DNA of 64,000 nt, from NCBI GenBank assembly GCA_025602915.1, contig JAHLJZ010000008.1, positions 496,001-560,000 on the forward strand. The letters are read 5' to 3'. Position 1 is the first letter of the stretch. Every line of letters starts with the position of its first letter. A program made the position numbers and the translations under genes. Positions 14,698-27,130 of the stretch are shown here, piece by piece. The notes beneath the pieces were generated by a model. That model did not search any database and was not told the origin of the DNA. It saw nothing but the letters and a program-made list of their open reading frames with translations. The DNA is from Paraphysoderma sedebokerense. Its lineage: Eukaryota > Blastocladiomycota > Physodermatomycetes > Physodermatales > Physodermataceae.

Positions 14698-17503
14698 ATG
14701 GGTATGTGAGAATTGTCAAATGTGTTCTGTCGGGAATATAATCAGCAGAGATTCACACTATAGTTTTATTAATTCAACTCTTCATTATACTGTAACAGAC
14801 AAAGGTAAGTTTTTTTTTAGTAATTTGCATTCATAAATGTATTATCTCCCCTACATCTAACGCAATCTGCTTTTGGTACTTGCTCAAATTGTTAGCTCAT
14901 CACAACACCTCAGGCTCAGTTGATGATGTCAGCATAGAAGGAATTACTAGCACTACATTTCATGGAAGATGTGAGCATTGTAAGTCCCATATCTCAGCAC
15001 TTGTTAACGCATGTCACTAACCTATGGGATACACCAAATTTAAAAATTCTCAGCTGCATCGTTGCCACCATTCCCTACTGAATTTAATGCTGAAGATTTC
15101 GATCATGTAAGGATTCTTGGCTCTGGTGCAGACGGAGTTGTTCTTGAAGCAATTCATCGCCCTACTGGTCGCAGGGTATATCTATCTTATGTCTGGAACA
15201 CCGGTTCTCTTGATCCCTCAGCTGACTTGATATTCTCCTTCTCAGGTCGCTCTCAAGATCATGCATATGCCGCAAGACCCAAGCGAATGCCCTTCGGTTG
15301 ATCTGTTCGACAAGGCAATACGACTTGAATTGAAGACTAACAGAAGGCTTCGTCGGGATACGATTGCAGAGTCTTATGGGTTCTTCAAGCCGAGCGATAC
15401 CGTCTCTGTTCTAGTAATGGAATATTGCGAAGGCGAAACTCTTTCTGCTTTAGTCAGAAGAAATGGACCACTTCATCCGCTGCTTGCTGGTTATATATTT
15501 GGTCAAATTTTGGATGCAGTGGAACATTGCCATCAAGTTCGTGTTCTTTCGATCTTTACATTTCATTCATTGCCTTGGATCTATCTTAACAACAACTCAT
15601 ACTTCTTGTGCCTCCATTAGAGGAACGTTGCTCACAGGGACATCAAATCTGACAACTTAGTCGTTTCGTCGACTTATGCGACCAAATTACTTGATTTCGG
15701 TTATGCTCGCGTTATCCCCAAGAGCGGAGTCATGGTTGATGACTGCGGTACAATCGATCATAAAGCACCTGAAATCATCCGAGGTCAACCATATACGACC
15801 GCTGTCGATATCTGGAGCGCAGGCGTAATTCTTTTTACAATGCTTGCAGGCTATGGTCCCTTCGCAGGTACCACCGAACAAGAAATCACGCAATTGATTT
15901 TGTACCGACCGGTCGTTTTCCCAGATTACTTTTGCAAAGGTACAATCATCACTTAAAATGTTAATATCAACCATGCCGCATTTTACTAACCACATTCTTA
16001 CTATCCTTGGTGGGTGATACAGAAAGTAGAGACTTGCTGTCTCGAATTCTTACATTGGACCCTACCCAGCGGATCTCCATCTCAGAGATAAAATTACACC
16101 CATGGTGGACTTCACTTCAAGCAAATGCAGCTCCGCCTCCATCACCATCGACAAATGGCGGTGAATTAATTAACAACGCAGCAGATGCAGCCTCATTCGA
16201 AAACAAAACGGAAGGTTCACAGGAAGCTGACACCAACTTGACGCTCGAAACTGACAGTGGTCGAGACCAAGAAGTATGGAGCCCCGAAGACAACGCCAAC
16301 TCCATCGTAAATGCTGGTGTAGTTTCAAGCAGAAAATCACCAACCGTTGCAAAAATCAATGCCGCTTCAAGACCTACGTTGGTGTCTTTCCCAGATTTCT
16401 ATTCGGAAGCCGACCAGTCGTCAAGAGTACAAGAAGTAACTACCGATGCAGTCGTCGATGCTGAAACTTTATTTGAAGTTACTACGAAATTATCTGTTGA
16501 CGAGACTTATAACGCAGAGTTCACTACTTGTCAAACAGAGAAGCCGATGCCAGTGGTTCAAGATTACCTCGAGCATCCAATTGAGAACAAGATTACTTCA
16601 GGGACACACTTCGCTGCCTCCAACGCTAGTGTTGACACCGATATTGGCGACGCTTGTGCTCATGTCGATTCAGTTGTTCAAGAGATAAATAATCTAGTTG
16701 AAGAATGTTCATTGGATGCTAATACGGAAAGAGCAAGTCCGGTTGTCGCGACGAAGACCGGTGCTGCTATTGAAGCTGAACGCTTACCCTCTGATGCCGA
16801 GGGTGCACTTAATTGTAATCGCGATTCCGATGGAAATGACCAAGCATTATCAATCAACAATTCAGATCCCCCACCTTCAAAACTTCGGTTACGAATTAAT
16901 ACATGGAAGGAAAAAATAAAACAGTTCAAAAACGCCATGAAAACCAAATTCAGAATCAAACGCCAATCGCTGTCGAAAGATCAAATATCGTGTATTCAAA
17001 ACGATAACACAACAGTAATACCTCACAGTCCTATCCTCCGGGCACAATCAACATCGGAACCAACGTTATCAGATGCTGCGACTTCAGTTCCTCCCTCATC
17101 GCAAATTAAACTCACTATCCTAAAATTCTTTCAAAAATGTAAAATCCGCGGAACCAAAACCACCAAAATATCAATCGAAAGCGTCAAAAATACTGCAGAT
17201 TATGCTGTAGATGAAAGTACCACCGATACCCTCCACCCCAAAGATAACCAAAATCAACCAACCCCAGTTACCGACTGCATTAGATATCCAAGACCCCACA
17301 AATTCAAGACAAACATATCAATCTTTACTCCACTTCTTCGAATCATATCTAAAATCAAGTTAAATATTAAACGTTACTTTCACGTTAACAATCATTCAAC
17401 AAACACGGAACTAATGGACCGTAAAAAAAGGAAACCAGAGAATGAAATTTTGGAAAGTCACTCCAATTTGGAGTTAACGGGAAGTTTGTATTTCCAGTAT
17501 TAA
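14698..17503 (+). CDS. Ser/Thr protein kinase with long disordered basic C-terminus
   Basis: Predicted active kinase of no subfamily I can name, with a CAMK-like flavour. The exon model is 14698-14701, 14799-14804, 14896-14979, 15054-15175, 15246-15536, 15621-15939 and 16023-17503. It is frame-consistent throughout and gives 768 aa starting MDKAHHNTSG. The kinase domain covers about residues 40-300: GSGADGVVLEA loop, VALKIM lysine, VMEYCEGETLSALV hinge, AHRDIKSDN catalytic loop, LDFGYA metal site and DIWSAGVILFTMLAGYGPF. The usual GTxxYxAPE segment reads CGTIDHKAPE, with His in place of Tyr. About 460 residues follow: first acidic/Ser-rich, then strongly Lys/Arg-rich (IKFKNAMKTKFRIKR-like), with no known domain. 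A shorter model starting at the ATG near 15062 would drop the microexons but lose only N-terminal residues. Confidence 0.8.
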
Positions 17504-18017
17504 GTATTAATTAATGGAAGGATTGAAGATGTGAAAACTGAAGGAAGTAGAAATGCGGGATAGAAGTCACTCAAACTGGAATGATGTGATTGTTTGATGA
17601 TGAAAAGTCAAAGGAACGCGGTATATGGATTAGGGTATCGTTGTGTACTGGTTTAATTATTCATTAATTGTTATAGTTTAGTTGTTATTTTTTGTTAATT
17701 GCTTGATGCAAAGCATCGCGATTTTTTGTAATAATTCTGTTCTGTTCTATTGGGCGCATGTGTTGGGGAGAAGTCTTCAATCACGCTCAGAAATGTACAT
17801 CAAGAGACATGAATAATTTTCATTTTCTTCCAAATGTTGTTACAATCTTTAAACATACAACAACAACATGCCAACGTACAACATTGACAAGACAAAATAC
17901 GAAGTCTGTCCAATCCCAGGAACTACTAAACATAACGTTCCTTCTTTTACATTGCTTTCTTATCTTCAAAATTTGAAAAGTGTAAACAATTTGTGTAAGG
18001 GAGTTCAAAGCAGATGA
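17504..18017. other. Convergent 3' intergenic region
   Basis: AT-rich spacer between the 3' ends of the kinase and CCT3. The short open frames here look random. Confidence 0.5.
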
Positions 18018-20441
18018 TTATCGTTCGGCACCTTCAGGCTAAAGAATTGAGAGGATGAGAATGAGAACCCTAGATGATGTAGAACACACAATCAACGATA
18101 GTGCATATGAGACGCTTACCTCTTCCATTCCACCTTCAGGGGCAGCCTGAGCTTGTGGCTCTTTCTTTGAGATACCGGACACAATATCGTCAACTCGGAG
18201 GAGGAGGGAGGCAGACTACACGAATAAAAAGCCAGATGTTGTGAGACTCACATCACAACAAGCAAACCGAAAACCAATGTACACACCTCAATTGCAGTCT
18301 TCAAGGTCTGGACTTTAACAGCGTGAGGTTCCCACACACCATATTCCTTCATATCTACAACTTTTCCATTTACACCGTCAATACCATAAGAATGGCCACC
18401 TTGAGCATGTTTAGCTCTCAAGTCGGTCAAAACTTTGATGGCATTACCACCACAGTTTTGGACTAATGTTCTAGGAATTACTTCTAATGCCTCGCCAACT
18501 GCTTTATACGGCCATTGTTCGACGCCTTCTATCGATTTCGACTTTTCGGCGAGCAAAACGGATACGGCCATTTCCGTGGCACCACCACCAGGGGAAAGAA
18601 GCGGGGAGAACATGACGTTACGTGCGACGGCCATGGCGTCTTGGAGATTACGGTCGACTTCGTTCAGAATGTCCTTTGACGGGCCACGGAGTAGGACAGT
18701 ACATGCTTTGGGATCTTGACACTTAACGAGGAATGTGAAGTATCTAATGATTGATACAATGTTAGTACACAGCGAAAAGAGTTAAGTTAGAACAAGGAAA
18801 TTCGCAAACATACTCATCACCAATCTTTTCGATTTTAAATTCCCCACATTTTGTACCGACATCGCTTTCTTTCAAATCGTCAACACGATTGACAATCGTG
18901 GCACCAGTAGCTCGAGCAATACGGTTATTGTCGCTTTTCTTGACTCGACGGATGGCAGTGATGTTTTGCTTCAACAGGTAATGCTGAGCGAGGTCTGATA
19001 AAAGGTATTCACCCTTTAATTAGGTTATACTAGTAGCAAGACAAAATAAAGAAAAAGTCATACCGCTGACTCCCTTTTCAGTAAAAACCAAATCTGGTTT
19101 CACTTCAGCAATCTTTTCGCACAACTGCTTAATCTGTTCTTCTTCAATTTCCAGGATACGATTCCAATCTGCTTCTTTGGTAATCTCAATATTTGTTTGC
19201 GATTCTCCTTTCTTGTATTCCAGCGGACAATCTAACAATACGATGCGGGGATTTTGGATGTAACGACGCATTTTAGGATGTGTTACGTCCTTGTTGACCA
19301 TGATTCCATCGAGAACACAGGATTGTTCGATTTCACCCCCAGGGACCTTACAAATCGGAAAAACATGGAGTTAGACAACAGGCGGCGACTTTAGAAAAGC
19401 TGATCATATTTTGAAAGGACCCTACCTTTTCAATTCTGGCGTATCTCTTAATGTCAATTTCCTTCTTGCCAAGTGCATCCTCATCAATTGCAACGGTTTT
19501 GACAGCGTCCAAGGCCAAAGAACACATCAAGTCACTCCATTTACTAACAAACTTTGTTCCTATACAACTTTGGATAATTTTGGTCATTTCGGCGCGATTA
19601 TTGACATCAACCGGCCTTGAGATTTGGTCAATGATTTTGAGAGCATCTTCCAAGGCTTTCTTATAAGCGCCAATGATGACGATAGGGTGAATATTGCGTT
19701 CAAGATAAGGGGCAGCTTGGGAAAGTAATTCTCCAGCTAGAAAGAAATAGGGATAATTCGATACTCAAGTCAGAAAGCCAAATTTCAAGAGCACTTTTAA
19801 GGCTATTGCGCAAACACACCCAAAATGATGACACTGGTAGTTCCATCGCCAACTTCCTCGTCTTGAGTTCTAGAGAGCTCAATCATGGATTTCGCAGCCG
19901 GATGGGCGACTTCACATTCTCTCAAAATAGCATTACCGTCGTTCGTCAGCACAATACCACCCATAGGGTCGAGCAACATCTTCAACATGGATCGTGGCCC
20001 GAGACAAGTACGGATAATATCAGCTACAGTTTTGCCGGCAAGTATATTTGACATTTGAGCCTTTCGACCGGATTCCCGGGTCTGATTTGTGTCTACATTT
20101 CAGTGGTTGGTGAAGAGTATTGCAAAGGTTTTCGTTTGCGGATGTTGTTGACGATCGATTTGTGAATGGTAAAACAACGCGCACGTTCGAATAGTCAACA
20201 TCGAAAACAACCAGAAATCAACATACATGGAAAGAAGAAGAGATTGTGAAAATTAGTGTTCTGCAGTATTAGGTTACTATCACCCAACGAGATCCAAAGG
20301 CTTCACAGATAATAAACGGAGAATCGCGTTGGGAATGGACCCAGGGAGAATGTTTTGATTGCGAACACTAGAGGAGACAGAATGAGAGGGAAGCGGGAAC
20401 AAGAGCAACATACTCATAACAATGACGGGAGATTGCATCAT
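18018..20441 (-). CDS. CCT3: T-complex protein 1 subunit gamma (CCT3/TRiC)
   Basis: Subunit of the cytosolic group II chaperonin that folds actin, tubulin and other proteins by ATP-driven cycling. The first exon encodes MMQSPVIVM. An intron of about 320 bp follows, then NTNQTRESGRKAQMSNILAG, the gamma-subunit start. ATPase motifs present are DPMGGIVLTNDGNAILRE, DEEVGDGTTSVIIL and SPGGGATEMAVSV. Other gamma-specific stretches are VNKDVTHPKMRRYIQNPRI, EYKKGESQTNIEI and EQWPYKAVGEALEVIPRTL. The C-terminus is RVDDIVSGISKK, then a short acidic tail spread over a last tiny exon (PEGAER, stop 18018-18020). Length is about normal for CCT3. The gene is divergent from AP-2 sigma over a 297-bp shared promoter. 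Confidence 0.95.
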
Positions 20442-20555
20442 CTTGGGCAGGAGAGTCTGATGTGAGGATGGGATGATAAGAGTTGTCGGAGGGAATGGAA
20501 GGAATTTCGCTTTGTTTTGTTTATCCTTCATCGGCAGTTTTCCCACACAGTCAGT

Positions 20556-20605
20556 CACGTGTTCAACACGTGTACATGCAGTCAGAGTCACGCGTATGTC
20601 ACGTG
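20556..20605. promoter_or_regulatory. Triple CACGTG E-box cluster in CCT3/AP2S bidirectional promoter
   Basis: Three CACGTG hexamers start at 20556, 20567 and 20600, spaced 11 and 33 bp, or whole helical turns. A related TCACGCG lies between them. They sit 115-165 bp from the CCT3 ATG and about 135-180 bp from the AP-2 sigma ATG. The motif is the classic bHLH (Cbf1/USF/TFE-like) site. Function is inferred. Confidence 0.45.
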
Positions 20606-20738
20606 CGTTCCCTTTCTGTTCGAATTGCTGCGACGGGAAACACTCTCGTTGGAAGAGGACTCGCTCTTTTGTAGATATAAATTATAAAACGATTAGAGGT
20701 GACACCCTCAGAGCATTGGTATACTTATACTCTTCATC

Positions 20739-21556
20739 ATGGTATATTACTCTCGCTGTTTTATCTAAGAAACCATGTCTCCTGGCCGACGGTTAACGGA
20801 TACCCTTGTTCGATTTGCTAGATTCGATTCATTCTCGTTCAAAACAGGCAAGGCAAGACGAGGTTGCAGAAATGGTACATGCCGTATGATGACGAAGAGA
20901 AACTGAAAATCAAGAGTGAAGTCCACCGGCTGGTCGCTCCGAGAGATCAAAAGAGCCAGTGCAATTTCATTGAGGTAAAGAACTTGGGCTGCATTGCGTT
21001 CAGTCGAACATGCTCCTTCATCGACTGAAAAATTCCGAAATCTACAATTCACTAACCACAATTACCTATCTCTACCTACGTCTTTGTATGATTTTACGAT
21101 GATGATGCATATCGAATAATTATCTATCGAATGTTAATCGCCTTATTCTTGGCTACTGCGTGCTTTACCCGACTCACCCTTCGTGAATAAAATCTAGTTC
21201 AGGAATTTTAAAGTCGTATACCGACGATACGCTGGATTATTCTTTTGTATTTGCGTTGACACAAATGATAATGAGTTGGGCTATTTAGAAGCAATTCATT
21301 TCTTTGTTGAAGTCTTGGACGCTTTCTTTGGGAATGTGTGCGAATTGGATTTGGTGTTTAACTTTTACAAGGTGAGCAGTCCACTGTGCTTTTAGCACAA
21401 TAATAATTATCGGCCGATTACTGATTATAATATTCCTTCATCCTATGTTTGTAGGTCTATGCAATCCTCGACGAGATATTCCTTGCCGGAGAGTTGGAGG
21501 AAACAGCCAAGAATACAGTTCTGACAAGATTAGATCATTTAGACAAACTTGATTAA
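20739..21556 (+). CDS. AP-2 complex sigma subunit (clathrin adaptor small chain)
   Basis: Small subunit of the AP-2 adaptor, which acts at the plasma membrane in clathrin-mediated endocytosis and contributes to the dileucine-signal pocket. Four exons (20739-20741, 20822-20974, 21198-21371, 21455-21556) give 143 aa, the family's usual length. The sequence reads [20 protein letters not shown], then [55 protein letters not shown] and [12 protein letters not shown]. The first coding exon is the ATG alone, followed directly by a GTATAT donor. The start is supported because sigma subunits begin MIRFILVQN. It is divergent from CCT3. Confidence 0.95.
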
Positions 21557-22252
21557 GCAATGATAGGAAATGATGATGAACAAGACAACATTTTTTAAAC
21601 AATGTATATTCATTAATTTGTACATAGACATGTGTTCTTGTAAATGGTAGCGACAGATTATCGGTACAACCGACGACGTCATTAATTGATCCATTCCTTC
21701 ATTACCTTGAAGTCCATCTTGTCTGCGATTCCGAGAGATCCTTTCAGTTATCAAATTTAAATGATTCAACAAGGACTACGTCTATCCATACGACATATGC
21801 TCTGTCGAGGAACGAATTGCAGTACAAAGGGCAATGATTGATTCACTCTCTCGCGAGTCATGCATCCGGGGTGTGACCTCTTTTATATTATTTGCGAGCG
21901 AGATGAGTAAGGTTGGCCCTGCGGACTCATCCTCATCATCGTCTTATCTTTTATCCTGTTCTCAGAAGACGTCTTTCACCAGTAGATTTCGAGACATGTT
22001 TCAGATATTTAAATTATTGTCCTCCAACAATTTCATCCCTTTGTTACGCTCCCGCTGCATTTAAGTTTGATGCCCTTGTTTCGTCGCATCATTCCGTCGC
22101 TTTCCGATCCAATTTGAAAACTCTGAAATCTCCACTGTCCAACCCTCATCTCCGACAGTGAAAAAAATCTGTCTTGGTCTTATTTTCTGCTGAAATTGCC
22201 CAAACAGCTTCATCTAGCATAAAAAGCAGTCTCGACACATTTCTGAATTTGA
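21557..22252. other. Intergenic region upstream of proline dehydrogenase
   Basis: No supported gene. A TATA-like ATAAAAA lies about 30-40 bp before the PRODH ATG (near 22219). Confidence 0.45.
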
Positions 22253-24438
22253 ATGGCGACAGTTAGAAGTACAGCTGCCGTCCGAATTGCTCACATTCAA
22301 AATTGGCGATGCACAACTATCCTCTCATCTCACCGTGCTTCACCTTCATTATCTCAATCGCTAAGGCAGATAAGCTCTCGTAATTCATCCCGGTTGTCTA
22401 ACTCTGCCAATAGATGGTACTCTACGAATTATTCGCCCGTCCTTCGCAAAGTGCAAGGAACTGCTATCACCTCTGCTCGTAGATTTCAATCCAGCAATGC
22501 TACCTTCTCCGCAGCGCCGGCATCTAGAAGATTTTTACCGAGACGAATTCCTCTCAAAACCTTCCTCACCACACTCGCCTTAGGAACTGGCTATGTCACC
22601 TATTCTATCGCTACTCATGAACCATTAGTTCTTCCGTCCAACCCTGATGATCCAATTTTCAACAACATTGACCCTAGGCTTCCGTTTAAAGATAAATCCA
22701 CTTTTGAGGTCTTTCGCTCCTATATCGTATTGAAAGTTTGCACTTGGACGACTTTAGTCGACATCACGCCCCGTTTATTAGCGTTATCCAAACTCCTTCA
22801 TCTGGATTCTATTGTCAATACTGTCGTTAAACATTCCTTTTTTGATCACTTTTGCGGAGGCGAAGATGTCTCTGAATTAGCACCAACAATGGCCGAGTTC
22901 AAAAAAGCAGGTATCGGATCTATCTTGGATATCTCAATTGAATCTGATTTACAAGAGCGAAGTATCAAACCCGGTTCCGCAGATGATACCGAGAATGTGC
23001 GAAAATTGGCAAACCAGAAGGCCGAAGAAGCCAAAGATTTGATTCGAAAATGTGTTGAAGCAGCAAGTTTGGAGCCAAACAGTTATGCAGCTATCAAAGT
23101 GACTGCTTTAGGTCCTACCGTTGTTTTGAAGAAAATCTCCAGTAGTTTAAGAACTGTCATTCAGAAATTCAAGGAAGTAGATGTAGACTGTGATGGCAAA
23201 ATCACAATCTCCGAATTCAAATCACTCGTTTCCGCGCTTCCGGGGGCAAAATCTGTCGATGATAAAACCGTTACCGCACTGTTCAACTCTTATTCCAAAA
23301 AATCGTCCATGGACTTTATTTCTCTCATGCAGCTATTTTCATTCGACAATCCCGCTTCAGTATCACTGTTGTGTCACCCCAATGACAATACCCTTTCCGC
23401 ATCTGATACGACGACATTAACACATACTGATGTTTCTGAATTCAAAATATTGATTTCAAGAATGGACGAAGTCTGTGAACTTGCCCGAAACAAGAAAGTA
23501 AAATTAATGATTGACGCCGAACAAACTTATTTCCAAGATGCCATCGATTATGTCGCTTTGGAAATGAGCAAAAAATACAATAAAATCGAAAAAAAATCAA
23601 AGAATGTAAAACCAATGATTTATAACACTTACCAGCTATACCTGAAAGAAGGAAACTCTAAAATGGTGAACGATTACAGTAGAGCTGAAAGAGAAGGTTG
23701 GGCGTTTGCGGCAAAGTTGGTTCGTGGTGGTATGTAACACTTAAAACTATCTTACATTATCTTGTTGACTCCTTATCTTAAGTTACTCTATCCCTACTTA
23801 CACATCTCGCTTTTACTTCATTTTTTTCAGCTTACATGATCTCAGAACGTAAACGAGCCTCCACCCTTTCTTATCCTTCCCCAATCAATGACACCCTAGC
23901 CGACACCCACGCTTCCTACAACTCTGCCCTTTCGTTCCTTATCTCTCGTCTTCCCTCTAACCCTACCACATCCATCTGCGTTGCCTCACATAACAAAGAC
24001 TCTATCATTCTAACCGCTAAACTCATGTCCGTTAATGGTATCAAAAATGACGATGAACGTATCGTGTTTGGTCAACTTAAAGGAATGTATGATTTATTGA
24101 GTTATGGATTGGCTAGTAAAGGGTATAGAGGGTACAAATATATACCTTATGGACCTGTTGAAGAAGTGATTCCTTATCTGTTGAGAAGGTACTTTATCTC
24201 TACACTCGTTCCTCTTCCTTGGACCTACAATTAACTTGTTACTTTTAAATTCGTTGAATCAAATAGAGCTCAAGAAAATTCGGCAATCTTGGGTGGCGCA
24301 CAACTAGAAAGAGAACTCCTCCGTAATGAACTTTTATCTCGATGTCGCGAATATTTGTCTCTACCGTTATTATCATCGTCAGAAGTCGGTGAACCAAAAG
24401 TAGTCGTGAATGTAGCTCATTGTTCTAAAGAAGAGTGA
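22253..24438 (+). CDS. Mitochondrial proline dehydrogenase with inserted EF-hand
   Basis: FAD enzyme of the inner mitochondrial membrane that oxidises proline to pyrroline-5-carboxylate and feeds electrons to the quinone pool. Exons 22253-23729, 23831-24188 and 24267-24438 give 668 aa. The Arg/Ser-rich N-terminus (MATVRSTAAVRIAHIQNW, later SARRFQSSNATFSAAP) looks like a mitochondrial presequence. The barrel carries MIDAEQTYFQDAID, KPMIYNTYQLYLK, KLVRG/AYMISERKRAS and SICVASHNKDS, as in PRODH/Put1. Between the barrel strands, residues ~309-320 form a canonical EF-hand loop, DVDCDGKITISE. A degenerate second hand follows (FNSYSKKSSMDFISLMQLF). The insert lengthens the protein beyond yeast Put1. 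The start ATG follows a TATA-like box. Confidence 0.94.
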
Positions 24439-24730
24439 ATCTACCAACTCTATTATTTGAATTCTTGGAGTGACGTATAGATACTTGTTTTTGAGTTTTG
24501 ATAATTGCGCTGTTTTTTATTTAATTATCCTATGTACGACCAAGAAATTAGAGAATAGATCTGCCCAGTTGCAAGTGTCATTGTAGACTTCTACGTTCAA
24601 CAATTTTAAATTGTTCTCATCAGTTTATTTAAACGTTGTATCACTTAATTTTCTGTTCTCCACAAAATCGTTGCAAAGAAATAAAGAAACCAGAAGTTTT
24701 CAACTTCCAAAAAGTTCCGTTCAAAATCTA

Positions 24731-26735
<2,005 letters not shown>

Positions 26736-27130
26736 TGTCTATGTATTTGTAAAATAAATGTCAAAGAACCAAATATTGATAAGGAAATGAATTTGCTGGT
26801 TTGTTCTTGTCAGATACGCGAGAATGAAAATGACACGGCGGAAAACGGAAATGTATTAAAAGAATGTAGTTGGATTTTTAATCAAAAAAGATAAAAACAT
26901 TTTTTCTTTATTCCGTTCCCCAGATACAATGATCTATTCAATTCCCCTACATTTTAAACAAACGAGATTGGATATTGTGTATAGAAATCATAACAACGAC
27001 GTGATTATAATACAAATGGGAAAACAAACACATTTGGGTGGGTTCTCACCCATTGAAGCAAAATATCATGTTCAATTCAACCAACACACACTTATTCCAA
27101 GAACAATTCAAGTCTGTAGATGTTATGCGT
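26736..27130. other. Intergenic region between PIP start and calnexin stop
   Basis: Very AT-rich and shows no gene. It holds the PIP promoter and the calnexin 3' UTR. Confidence 0.45.
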
